Shown here: piece by piece, positions 9,555 to 18,369 of the stretch
Layout: every line of letters begins with the position of its first letter
How positions within the stretch are numbered: the stretch's first letter is position 1
NCBI GenBank assembly: GCA_963700305.1
Contig: CAVOXB010000023.1
Span: forward strand, 1-64,000
Source of the DNA: Desulfomonile sp963700305
GTDB lineage: Bacteria; Desulfobacterota; Desulfomonilia; Desulfomonilales; Desulfomonilaceae
Direction of reading: 5' to 3'
DNA: 64,000 nucleotides
The notes under the pieces: model-generated
What the model saw: the letters and a program-made list of their open reading frames with translations, nothing else
Told to the model about the DNA's origin: nothing
The model's database searches: none
Made by a program: the position numbers and the translations under genes

Positions 9555-11399
9555 ATGAAGGCTGCAGTTTTAATCATTCTAAATTTGGCGTTGATTGGAA
9601 TTGGCGTCGCGCTTTTTCGCAAATCCGGTCTTCTGACCTATTATAGAAATGGTCGATTTTGGCTGACTTGGTTTGCAGTAGCAATCATAACACTAATGGA
9701 CGAGTTGACCTCGGTCTTCTATGCTCCGGCCGAGGCTTATCGGTTCATAGGCCCCAGTGCGATCTTCTTCATCGCATTCACGGCAGTGTTCATTCACTAT
9801 ATGACCACCAGACTGGTGGAGATTGCAGAGATACTTGAATACCACGGGGTCTTCGGGGGCGGAGTATATTCTTTTTCTTACCTTGTTTTGGGTCCTGTGG
9901 TTTCGTTTGTCGCTGTGGCCTCAATAATGGTCGATTATATACTCACCGCGTGTATATCAGCTGTAAGTGCTATTGAAAACTCCACATCATTTTTCACACT
10001 ATCTCATCACTTCAAAATGACTGCCGCAATGGCGATCGTGTGGTCAATAGCCGGCCTGAATATATTGGGAATCAGGGAGAATGCTCGATTCACGTTTGCG
10101 ATATTCGTCTTGGCAGCCCTGGTTTTTGTGAATCTCATAGCCTCAGGTGTCATTGATCTGGATGCCCCAGCGATTGATCGTTTGAAATTGGCAATGGTTG
10201 ATGCCTCAAACCGAATGAGCACTGGTTCATGGTTCAACAATTATGGGATCTTCATTGCCTCTGTTGCAAGCTGCGTGCTTGCTTATTCCGGAGTTGAATC
10301 GGTCCTTCAGACTGCCGGCCTGGTTCGCACTTGGCGGGAAATTGGCAAAGCATATATTTTTCTTGCGCTTACCGTGGGAATCGTCACTCCAGTAGTGGCA
10401 GCTCTTGCTCTATCGGCTGATATCGATTTCGCTAAGCATGAAGGGGATTTGATCACTTATTACGCCACCATGTTGAACGGGGTACCCTTTGGAATTGCTG
10501 TGGCGGTGCTGGCGAGTCTGACGTTGATCATGGCTGTAAATACGGCATTCGTGGCTTCAAGTGAATTGCTGGAACGCGTCGCGGAACGATACAATTTCCA
10601 TTGGCTAACCGCTACCAATAGAAATCAGTCCTTGTATCGCATTCATATAATGAACGCCGTGTTTTTCTCTTTGATAATCTTGATCACGCAGGGCAGCCAA
10701 ATGATCCTGGCCGATATGTACGCCCTGGGACTAATTGCCAGTTTTTGCATAAACATGGGTTCATTGATCATTTATCGATATTTCATGGGCACCAAAGAAA
10801 TAATTCACTTTAACACGAGCCGCCTGGTCACTCTGGTGATTTTTCTGATTTTCCTCAGCTGTTTCTTTTTTCTGGCTTGGATGAAGCCTCACGGCACAGA
10901 ATTGTGGGCGACCATAACAGGGATAGTGCTTATTGCCGGACTTATTGTTGCGAAGAAGAGGGGACCTGAAATCAAGGAGATCGCTCAGACTGACAGTGAC
11001 ATGGACCTGATCCTTCACTTGGCCGAATCTCCCGTGGAGGATGTTCACATCTTCTTTCGCAGACCCAGAGAAGAAGCACTGAAAGTTGTCAAACAAAACG
11101 AGGCGTATGTGACGTTCTTTAATCCTCGACAGGGTGCTCCTGCAAGGCTGGCACCGAACCATTTTCGTTTCGTAGCGCAAAGACGCAGCGTTTACCAACA
11201 TATAGTGGGACTACTGAAGGTCGTGGAGTATGAACTTGCCCACCGCCAAGTGATTGTTCACTTCGGATGGCCCCTTTCATCCTGGATGGATCGTATTTCC
11301 ATAGGAGTCATGGTATTCAATTTGATGCGCCTGCCTAAGCAATTCCCTCATTTCAAATTTGACATTACTTATCCTGGCCAGCCGTACAAACCGAGTTAG
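9555..11399 (+). CDS. APC-superfamily amino-acid permease with soluble C-terminal domain
   Basis: A 614-residue inner-membrane protein with about 12 hydrophobic segments over residues 1-470, starting AVLIILNLALIGIGVALF. The region LTSVFYAPAEAYRFIGPSAI and the later YSGVESVLQTAGLVR fit the APC amino acid/polyamine transporter fold. After the membrane part a cytoplasmic domain of about 140 residues follows (from KKRGPEIKEI to TYPGQPYKPS); it is not a USP or TrkA domain that I recognise. The substrate cannot be assigned. No operon partner is present: the upstream hisH ends 144 bases before, and the downstream gap exceeds 400 bases. Confidence 0.85.
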   Translation: MKAAVLIILNLALIGIGVALFRKSGLLTYYRNGRFWLTWFAVAIITLMDELTSVFYAPAEAYRFIGPSAIFFIAFTAVFIHYMTTRLVEIAEILEYHGVFGGGVYSFSYLVLGPVVSFVAVASIMVDYILTACISAVSAIENSTSFFTLSHHFKMTAAMAIVWSIAGLNILGIRENARFTFAIFVLAALVFVNLIASGVIDLDAPAIDRLKLAMVDASNRMSTGSWFNNYGIFIASVASCVLAYSGVESVLQTAGLVRTWREIGKAYIFLALTVGIVTPVVAALALSADIDFAKHEGDLITYYATMLNGVPFGIAVAVLASLTLIMAVNTAFVASSELLERVAERYNFHWLTATNRNQSLYRIHIMNAVFFSLIILITQGSQMILADMYALGLIASFCINMGSLIIYRYFMGTKEIIHFNTSRLVTLVIFLIFLSCFFFLAWMKPHGTELWATITGIVLIAGLIVAKKRGPEIKEIAQTDSDMDLILHLAESPVEDVHIFFRRPREEALKVVKQNEAYVTFFNPRQGAPARLAPNHFRFVAQRRSVYQHIVGLLKVVEYELAHRQVIVHFGWPLSSWMDRISIGVMVFNLMRLPKQFPHFKFDITYPGQPYKPS

Positions 11400-11813
11400 T
11401 CGTTAGACCGCATTATTATTGACGCGTCTGGGAAAATGTCCCTGCTTGTGCGGTCTTGCCCAAATTGTACTTGCTTTTTTTCCATTGGCTAGAGTATTCT
11501 TTGTCAAAGGCTGTTTTATCGTGATATCGGTTAATTGGCCACATATACCAAAGTCGGCTTAAAGACAGGCTCATAACTGTCGAAAGCCTGGACCTCTGAA
11601 TGAGCCACAACAAATAGGATGGCCGATTTCTGTGGTCAGACGTTTTCAGCTTTTGATCCTGTACACTGCGGTAATCTTCCCTCTGGGATGGTTGATTTGC
11701 TTCTGTGATCGGAATTGAGAGAAATGCGCTTCGCCTGAGCCTAAAGGCTCAAGTGTTAAATTCTATTTGTGACGCCTATTTTTGCGGTGTTTGCTTGGTG
11801 TTTTAGAGGGCCT
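11400..11813. other. Gap before hybrid kinase gene
   Basis: The stretch holds a short hairpin, TGAGCC-TAAA-GGCTCA at 11736-11751, and a distant inverted pair, GACCGCA near 11406 and TGCGGTC near 11450. Neither has a clear T-tract. No gene is supported; a 65-codon leftward frame at 11416-11613 looks random. Confidence 0.3.
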
Positions 11814-14387
11814 ATGACGACGGAAAAAAAGATTAAGGCGGGGGAAATCGCCAGGGATCTTGGGCGTGGCCTATCCGACGCCGAACTAATGGAAAAATAT
11901 AGACTTTCTCTAAAGGGACTCTTAAGTCTCTACAAGAAAGCTCTTGAGGCAAGGATAATTGAAGCATCCGAAGTGCAAAGGCGATTTGCATTAAATGAAA
12001 GCCTCGTAATATTGGATGATTCTCGCGGCCTTCCAAGGATAAACCTCCAGAAGCCCATTCAAGTCCATGAATACGAACGACCAGAAAACAGAGGAATAAT
12101 TTCCAACGTATCGGAAAGCGGTTTGAGAATCGAAGAACTTGAAAGCGTATCCGGGGATGTCAAGACGTTGGTGATTCCGACTCACGAATTGTTGGATGGG
12201 GAATTTTTGGTACTCGAGACTAAGTGCTGTTGGAGCGAAAGTCAAAGCGACGGATCTCGAAGCGCAGGATATGAAATCCTCGGGGTACTTCAGGGCGATC
12301 TCAAGGAATTCGTCCAACGAATCAAGAATGTTGCACCAGAGCAAGAATACGACTCTGATTACTCCGAAGAAGAGCCTACGGAAAGTCTGGACCTCGCTAG
12401 CGCATTTACGGAGGACGTGACAGCGTCAGGGAGCTTTAGTTTTCGCGGCGTCAAAAAGACACTTTTTGGAAAGTTGCTGCAGGCGCTGCCAATTCCCGCC
12501 CTTTTGATAGATGAATCGCATAACGTGACTTTCTCAAATGAATCCTGTGACAGGATGAGCCATTCGTCCGAGGGCATTGTTGGAATTCCGTTCCGTTTGT
12601 TGTTTCCGAACGCTCAAGCTTCTAAAGAAGCCCAAGCGCTCCTGGAAAAGGTGTTTCTGACCAGAAAGCGTGTGTCTTATCATGCCGTTCTGGAAATAAA
12701 TGGAAACAAGAGCTGGGCCCGAATCAATTTTCGTTCGGTGCGAATGGGGAACGACAGGTCAATACTCCTTCTGATCGAAGACATGACCCAAGAAAAGGAG
12801 CAACTGATCAGAAATCAGGAGTACCAGGAGAAACTCAAACAAGAGATTGCCGAGCGAACAAAAGTTGAGGCATCTCTGCGAGAAAGCGAGGAAAAATATC
12901 GATCTTTGGTTGAAAGTGCTCCTCTAGGTATTGTATCGGTGGCCAGAAATGGAAAAATCATTGCCGCTAATCCTCGTCTTCTTGAAATCCTGGCTTCGTC
13001 CCAAGCTGAAACAACAAGAACCGATGCGTTTTCATTTTTTTTGTCTCAAGGAGCTACCGAAATATTTTCAGATTGCATGAGTTACCAGCGGGTCATAAAT
13101 GTGGAAATGCCTTATAGGTCGCAGTCGGGCAAGGAATCAGTTCTTAGAATACTTTCAGCGCCTCTTCTGGACTCCTCGGGAGTAGTGGTGGGATGCCAGG
13201 CAGCGGTAGAAGACTGCACCGACCAGAAGAAAGCCCTCGATCTAGTGCTTCAGACAACCCGCTTTCGAGCAATTGGGGAGATGGCCAGCGGCGTGGCTCA
13301 CAATTTCAATAATCTGCTGCAGATTGTAATGGGCAATTCTCAGATGGCGTTGACCCATCTCGAATGGTTCAATCTTCCCCAGGTTGAGAAAAACCTGCAG
13401 AGCATAGAAGAAAGCGCCCGTATCGGCGCCCAAACCGTCAAGCGTCTGCAGGATTTTGCCCGCACACGTGCTGAGAACACCCCCTCCAACTGGAAGGTAT
13501 TTGATTTGTCCGGGACGGCCCAAGAAGCACTGGAGATGACCAGGACATGGTGGAAAAACGCGGCTGAACGAGACGGTATCCTTATCAATGTCACAAGTCA
13601 GCTTGAACCGTGCAGTGTAAAGGGAATGGAGAACGAGATTTTCGAGGTAACCGTAAATCTCATTAAGAATGCTGTTGAAGCGTTACCGGGTGATGGCGAG
13701 ATCATGGTGACCACCCGCTCTGAAGGTGAATATGCAATCCTGGAGGTGAACGACAGCGGAATCGGCATAGGTCAAGAGGATCTGGATCACATATTTGCCC
13801 CATTCTGGACCACCAAAGGTCTGCAAGGAACAGGTATGGGACTTGCCAGCAGCTATGGAATCGTAAGACGCCACGGTGGGGAGATCAGTGTCCGCAGCAA
13901 GCCGGGTGAAGGCAGCGTCTTCAGCGTGACAATTCCTTTGGCTGAAGAAGAATTGAATCATGAACCGAAGGAAGCTAGACAGCCATTTGATTTCAGCTTA
14001 AACGTCCTTGTTGTGGATGACGTTGAAGCGATTGTGGAGACAATTCGAGAGGTTCTGGCGAGCCGTAATCAAAGGGTGTTTACTGCGTTCTCCGGCGAGG
14101 AAGCTATCAAAGTCTTTCAGAGTAACCCAATAGATCTGGTGCTGTGCGATCTTGGAATGGCCGATATGAACGGCTGGCAGGTTAGCGACAGGATCGAAGA
14201 AATCTGCCGCAGCAAGAGAATGCCGAAACCTCCTTTTGTTTTGCTCACAGGCTGGGGAGGAGAAATCAGTGTTTTGTCCCGCCAGAAGGGCCGAGCGGAC
14301 CACATAATTGAAAAACCGGTGGACTCGAATGATCTGCTGGAATTTCTTCAGAAAGTGGCAAGAGAAAAGCTCGGTCAAGATGCATAG
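11814..14387 (+). CDS. PilZ-PAS hybrid sensor histidine kinase with receiver domain
   Basis: An 857-residue soluble signalling protein. In order: a short helical domain (about 1-55, GEIARDLGRGLSDAELMEKY), a PilZ-like segment (RINLQKPIQVHEYE to NVSESGLRIEEL), two PAS domains (about 225-340 and 365-480), a dimerisation helix with the phospho-histidine in GEMASGVAHNFNNLLQ, an HATPase domain with N box NLIKNAVEALP and G boxes DSGIGI and GTGMGLA, and a C-terminal receiver with the Asp in LVLCDLGMADMNGW. There are no membrane segments, so it senses cytosolic cues; the PilZ part suggests possible cyclic-di-GMP input. ATG 11814 follows GAGGGCCT and removes a poor 15-residue extension from 11769. The first domain is shared with the 78-residue protein at 44139. 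Confidence 0.92.
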   Translation: MTTEKKIKAGEIARDLGRGLSDAELMEKYRLSLKGLLSLYKKALEARIIEASEVQRRFALNESLVILDDSRGLPRINLQKPIQVHEYERPENRGIISNVSESGLRIEELESVSGDVKTLVIPTHELLDGEFLVLETKCCWSESQSDGSRSAGYEILGVLQGDLKEFVQRIKNVAPEQEYDSDYSEEEPTESLDLASAFTEDVTASGSFSFRGVKKTLFGKLLQALPIPALLIDESHNVTFSNESCDRMSHSSEGIVGIPFRLLFPNAQASKEAQALLEKVFLTRKRVSYHAVLEINGNKSWARINFRSVRMGNDRSILLLIEDMTQEKEQLIRNQEYQEKLKQEIAERTKVEASLRESEEKYRSLVESAPLGIVSVARNGKIIAANPRLLEILASSQAETTRTDAFSFFLSQGATEIFSDCMSYQRVINVEMPYRSQSGKESVLRILSAPLLDSSGVVVGCQAAVEDCTDQKKALDLVLQTTRFRAIGEMASGVAHNFNNLLQIVMGNSQMALTHLEWFNLPQVEKNLQSIEESARIGAQTVKRLQDFARTRAENTPSNWKVFDLSGTAQEALEMTRTWWKNAAERDGILINVTSQLEPCSVKGMENEIFEVTVNLIKNAVEALPGDGEIMVTTRSEGEYAILEVNDSGIGIGQEDLDHIFAPFWTTKGLQGTGMGLASSYGIVRRHGGEISVRSKPGEGSVFSVTIPLAEEELNHEPKEARQPFDFSLNVLVVDDVEAIVETIREVLASRNQRVFTAFSGEEAIKVFQSNPIDLVLCDLGMADMNGWQVSDRIEEICRSKRMPKPPFVLLTGWGGEISVLSRQKGRADHIIEKPVDSNDLLEFLQKVAREKLGQDA

Positions 14388-14530
14388 TCCGGTTCGCCGT
14401 CTCATCAAACAGATAACATCCCGCTTTTACAATAACTTCCGATTATCCCTTACACTAACTCCCATGGCGCACACCGCCACAACGAACCGTGAAAACGAAC
14501 AAGGACCTGCATCTTCCGGTTTATTTTGCA

Positions 14531-15781
14531 TCAATCATCTTTTGTCGGGATGAGGGACTGATACAGTTCCAAAACCCTTTTGTGATTGATCTCAGGGTTG
14601 AATTGTTTCAATACCTTAGCTCTGCCCCGTTCAGCCATTTCAATGGCGCTCTGCCTGTCGGAAGTCATGTTGACAACAGCATTCGCAATTGCTTCAGAAT
14701 TCTTCTCAGGTATGAGCAGCCCTGTGACTTCGTTTTCCACAAGCTCGCTTATTCCCGAAACATCAGTTGCAATTACCGGCACCCTGTGGGTAAGCGCCTC
14801 CATGATCACTGTGGGTATTCCGTCTCTGTCCCCGGATTTATGTATTACGCTGGGCATCAAAAAAATATCCGTTGAATAAAACAAATCCGATACTCGGTCG
14901 TATGACATAAACCCCGGAAAAGATACTCGATCCGCGAGCCCAAGCTTGTCAGCCAGGCGCTTCAACTGAATTTTTCTCGGGCCATCGCCCGCCAGAGTCA
15001 AGTGAAAGTCGATTCCGGAATCCTTGAGGATTTTGCAGCCGCGCAACAGAAAATCATAGCCTTTCTTGCCCACAAATCTTCCCAGAGCCAGAAGCTTGTA
15101 CGGCTGTTCCATGTTTACCGGAGCTTCACGTTCGGTCTTGAGAGGAACACCGTTATATGTTAGGTGCATTTTTTCCGAGCCCATCCCGGAAAATTCAGCC
15201 AAATATTTGATATTAGACTGTGTCTCGCTTCTAATGAATGTCGCGTCCCGAATCTTTTCTTTCAGAGCGCCGTCTGGAGGGTAAATATCCCAGGCACGAG
15301 CAGTAAAGCTGAATGGAATGCCAGTCAAACGAGACGCAATCCATGCGGCGGTTGCGGGTCCGTTTGCCCAGGGTGCATGTATGTGCTCTATGCCTTCTTC
15401 CTGGAAACGTCTGGCCAGCCTGAATCCGCAAAAGAATGACCATAGATTTTCGCCGCCCTTTTCAAATCCGTTCCACCGACGGACCGGCACCGTTCTCAGC
15501 AGTTCAGCGGTCAAGCGGCGGTTGCGTTTCCACCAGTACGCTACATCCTTGATAGCATCCTTTATGAAAGGAATTCCGAGCCGTTCCATATTGTGGCTTA
15601 CAGAACGCATTTCTTCGGAAAGATTACGGGTTCGCTCGCCGTAGAGGGTGAATACTTTGAGGTCCACTCCCATATTCCAAAGATTAATGACCTCTATAAA
15701 AATGAAAGTCTCTGAAGCCAGTGGGAACCAGAGCAGAACGTAAGCAGTTTTAGGGACTTTTATGTTTTTCAGGGTCTTCAT
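14531..15781 (-). CDS. Glycosyltransferase family 4 protein
   Basis: A 416-residue GT-B glycosyltransferase. The acceptor-side half contains HIHAPWANGPATAAWIAS and the SETQSNIKYL helix. The nucleotide-sugar half contains LALGRFVGKKGYDFLLRG, LTLAGDGPRKIQLKRLA and the E-x7-E region MPSVIHKSGDRDGIPTVIME. It resembles colanic-acid WcaL-like enzymes that build surface polysaccharides. The sugar donor is unknown. It lies in the same direction as the TPR gene at 15891 but 110 bases separate them. Confidence 0.9.
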   Translation of the reverse strand: MKTLKNIKVPKTAYVLLWFPLASETFIFIEVINLWNMGVDLKVFTLYGERTRNLSEEMRSVSHNMERLGIPFIKDAIKDVAYWWKRNRRLTAELLRTVPVRRWNGFEKGGENLWSFFCGFRLARRFQEEGIEHIHAPWANGPATAAWIASRLTGIPFSFTARAWDIYPPDGALKEKIRDATFIRSETQSNIKYLAEFSGMGSEKMHLTYNGVPLKTEREAPVNMEQPYKLLALGRFVGKKGYDFLLRGCKILKDSGIDFHLTLAGDGPRKIQLKRLADKLGLADRVSFPGFMSYDRVSDLFYSTDIFLMPSVIHKSGDRDGIPTVIMEALTHRVPVIATDVSGISELVENEVTGLLIPEKNSEAIANAVVNMTSDRQSAIEMAERGRAKVLKQFNPEINHKRVLELYQSLIPTKDD

Positions 15782-15890
15782 TCGAATCTGCTTTCAACTG
15801 ACTGAGATTGGGGAGCTTCTATTCACATATAAAGAAACTCACGCCTCCTGGAAACTCTGACAGCCGGAATGCACGTTTCTCGTCGAGAAG

Positions 15891-16628
15891 CTACCATAGA
15901 TTCTTCACAGGCCCTGCGGGCAATTTCACAGGAGCGGCTGGGGCCTGTTTCTTGGCCAATTTCGGGTCTTGCAGCAGCTTCTCGGTAAGTTTTTCTATTC
16001 TCATGCGCCATTCAGGGTCCTTCTCAAGCGCAAGGGTCTTTTCGAAATAACTCATAGCCTCCATCGGTCGTCCTGCGAGCATGCACGCAATTCCCAAATT
16101 GCCAAGCGCTTCCGTATTTTCGGGATTCGTTCTCAATATGAACTGATAATCCTTTATGGCCTCACTATATTTTTCTTGAGCCACGTAAGCGAGACCTCTG
16201 GCCAGATGCGCTGAAATTGACGAGGGTGACAGTTTGATCGCGGCGTTGTAATCTCTGACCGCGGAATCATGATCTGAGTTGAAATTGTGAACATCCCCGC
16301 GTTGAATGTATCCGGAAGGGTCTGAGGGATTCAGTTCGATGTACCGGCTCAGGTCATTTACTGCGGTTTGAGACATACCCATGATCCCGTACGTTTTTCC
16401 TCGCAGCAAATAAGCTTCTGAGTTTTGAGGGTCTCTGCGTATCGCAGCGGAGAATGACCTGACAGCTGCAGCGTAGTGCTTTTGCTCTAACTGGTTTTTC
16501 CCCTGTTGCAAGTGAGATCTGGCTGATTGCCCCAAATTGGCCGATGGACCCTGAGCCCAACAAGCGGACGCAAATAAGCTCGTGATCAATACCACGACCA
16601 AACACCACAGATGTCGCGAACCATTCAT
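15891..16628 (-). CDS. Exported TPR-repeat protein
   Basis: A 245-residue protein with a signal peptide (hydrophobic 8-22, cleavage likely after ACWA) followed by five to six tetratricopeptide repeats, for example AYLLRGKTYGIMGMSQTAVN and EALGNLGIACMLAGRPMEAM. TPR arrays bind partner proteins, so a periplasmic scaffold or complex-assembly role is inferred. The last 30 residues are proline- and alanine-rich (KKQAPAAPVKLPAGPVK). No enzyme domain is seen. Confidence 0.88.
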   Translation of the reverse strand: MNGSRHLWCLVVVLITSLFASACWAQGPSANLGQSARSHLQQGKNQLEQKHYAAAVRSFSAAIRRDPQNSEAYLLRGKTYGIMGMSQTAVNDLSRYIELNPSDPSGYIQRGDVHNFNSDHDSAVRDYNAAIKLSPSSISAHLARGLAYVAQEKYSEAIKDYQFILRTNPENTEALGNLGIACMLAGRPMEAMSYFEKTLALEKDPEWRMRIEKLTEKLLQDPKLAKKQAPAAPVKLPAGPVKNLW

Positions 16629-16803
16629 GGATAATTACCCTGAGAAACTCAATGCAATGGCATGATTGTCAAAACCGACACGGTTTGTCAACTTCCGGGC
16701 CGAGACTGTAGACAGCACGTAGACCATAGTTTATAAATTGAAACTGCTGGAGCGCTAATCCTGAAGCTCCACAGATCCCCGTCAACTCGCGGAGGCCCAA
16801 ATC

Positions 16804-17580
16804 ATGGAGTATCAGAACATACTGGTGGAAACTCAAGCTCCCATAGGATTGATAACCCTGAATTCCCCCAAGACTGTGAATGCCCTCTCGAAAAACATGA
16901 TCAAAGAAATAATATTGGCTCTGGAGGGCTTGGGATCGGACAATTCCTTGAAGGTGATCATATTCAAAACCAGTGGAAAACATTTCTGTTCGGGCCACAA
17001 TCTCTCGGAAATGGTTGACGGATCACGGTCGGAATATAAATTCATATTCGAGCAATGCTCCAAAATGATGCAGCTTGTTCATCAGGTTCCGCAGACCACA
17101 ATCGCTCAGGTCCATGGAGTGGCCACAGCAGCAGGTTGTCAGCTAGTTGCAACCTGCGATCTTGCCATTGCAGACGAGACCGCAAAATTCGGCACCCCAG
17201 GAGTTAGAATAGGCCTTTTCTGCACCACTCCGATGGTCGCACTCTCCAGAGCAATAGGCCGCAAACGGGCTCTAGAAATGCTCTTGACAGGCCGCATGTT
17301 TTCTGCGGACGAGGCAGGACGTTACGGTCTTGTGAACAGAGTTGTTCCTGAAGCTGAACTGGACAAAGCTACCCTGGAAATGGCCGCCACAATAGCAGAG
17401 GCCAGCGGTCTGGTGCTTCAGATCGGAAAGCACGCCTTCTATAACCAGATAGAGCTTGATGAACCCAGAGCGTACGAATACGCCACCAACGTGATCACCC
17501 TGAACCTCATGGCCGAAGACGCTCAAGAAGGGATCAAAGCATTCCTGGAAAAACGAAAACCCACGTGGAAAGGCCGCTGA
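16804..17580 (+). CDS. Enoyl-CoA hydratase/isomerase family protein, ECHDC3-like
   Basis: A 258-residue crotonase-fold protein. The CoA-binding loops HFCSGHNLSEM and VHGVATAAGCQLVATCDLAI are present. The two catalytic glutamates of true enoyl-CoA hydratase are replaced: the first position reads AGCQLV (Gln) and the second lies in FGTPGVRIGLFCTTP (Gly). This pattern, with GLFCTTP and RKRALEMLLTG, matches the ECHDC3 branch, whose reaction is not firmly known, so classical hydratase activity is doubtful. GGAGG precedes the ATG. A hairpin follows the stop. It is monocistronic. Confidence 0.88.
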   Translation: MEYQNILVETQAPIGLITLNSPKTVNALSKNMIKEIILALEGLGSDNSLKVIIFKTSGKHFCSGHNLSEMVDGSRSEYKFIFEQCSKMMQLVHQVPQTTIAQVHGVATAAGCQLVATCDLAIADETAKFGTPGVRIGLFCTTPMVALSRAIGRKRALEMLLTGRMFSADEAGRYGLVNRVVPEAELDKATLEMAATIAEASGLVLQIGKHAFYNQIELDEPRAYEYATNVITLNLMAEDAQEGIKAFLEKRKPTWKGR

Positions 17581-17598
17581 GGCCAGAAGGAATGAAAT

Positions 17599-17630
17599 CG
17601 GGGAAGGCCTTCTTGTAAGAAGGTCCTCCC
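17599..17630 (+). terminator. Hairpin after the crotonase gene
   Basis: A 15-bp stem with two mismatches (GGGGAAGGCCTTCTT against AAGAAGGTCCTCCCC) and a three-base loop lies 18 bases after the stop. It lacks a long T-run, so termination is inferred. A related hairpin occurs at 18311-18342. Confidence 0.5.
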
Positions 17631-17904
17631 CGAACCCCCTCCAAGAACTCTTTATCTTTTAATCTTTGACTCCCAGACTTTGTTATATCTTCGCTTATAC
17701 TTCACCGTAGGAAAAGCATTCAGTCATCCCGACGGAAGTCGGGACGCAGTTTTGGCGCTTTTTGCTACCTTGAAAGACCTGGATTCCGTCTTCCGACGGA
17801 ATGACGACAGGCAGTTGCGCTTCGTGAGCTAAGCGCTCAATTTGACCGGGTTGAGACTCTTCGCTCTTCGCAAAGACAATCTTCTTCGGTACTTCGGATC
17901 ATGA

Positions 17905-18216
17905 TCACCTCGCGGAGATCACTTCATGCACCCACCCAAAAGCCGCAATCATGGCGGGAAAGCCTACTATGCTGCTGGACATCAACACGGTCTGGACAAC
18001 TTCCTCTCCTGTGGCTCCTGCATCCAGGGCTCGCCTTGCGTGTGAGCGAACCCCTCCTTTGGAGCCGATCCCGATTGCAACTCCCAATTGAATCAGGTGC
18101 TGTGTCTTCAGATCAATGGGACCGGCTTTCGCACAAAGATCGCCTACCTTTTGATTAGCCTCGGCTATATCTTTGTGTTTTTCCAGGAATGTCTTAAAAA
18201 TCTCTGGTAAATACAT
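17905..18216 (-). CDS. Carboxymuconolactone decarboxylase (AhpD-like) family protein
   Basis: A 103-residue all-helical protein of the CMD/AhpD family: the central block GSKGGVRSHARRALDAGATGEEVVQTV keeps the conserved His and the Ala-Gly-Ala turn. The CXXC pair that gives AhpD its peroxidase-linked thiol activity is absent here (SKGG instead), so peroxidase function is unlikely. ATG 18216 is chosen because AAAGGAGTC is directly upstream; the longer frame to 18276 runs through that site. It stands alone between two related hairpins. Such proteins are usually small oligomers with unknown substrate. Confidence 0.82.
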   Translation of the reverse strand: MYLPEIFKTFLEKHKDIAEANQKVGDLCAKAGPIDLKTQHLIQLGVAIGIGSKGGVRSHARRALDAGATGEEVVQTVLMSSSIVGFPAMIAAFGWVHEVISAR

Positions 18217-18310
18217 GTGTGACTCCTTTCGGACCTTATAATTCATTGTCGAGCAATGGACAAAAAGTAATCGCAATAATTAGGAGTTTTTGGGGAGGGG
18301 TCCGGGAAGG

Positions 18311-18342
18311 CCCTTTTTGTTCGGCCTCCCCGGCAGCTCTTC
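18311..18342. terminator. Hairpin between CMD and histidine kinase genes
   Basis: The sequence CGGGAAGGCC followed by a T-rich loop and GGCCTCCCCG forms a GC-rich hairpin. It resembles the hairpin at 17599. It lies upstream of the CMD gene and downstream of none transcribed rightward, so it may be a dispersed repeat and not a terminator. Confidence 0.35.
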
Positions 18343-18369
18343 CCAAATCTCTTGGTTTTGCAACTATTT

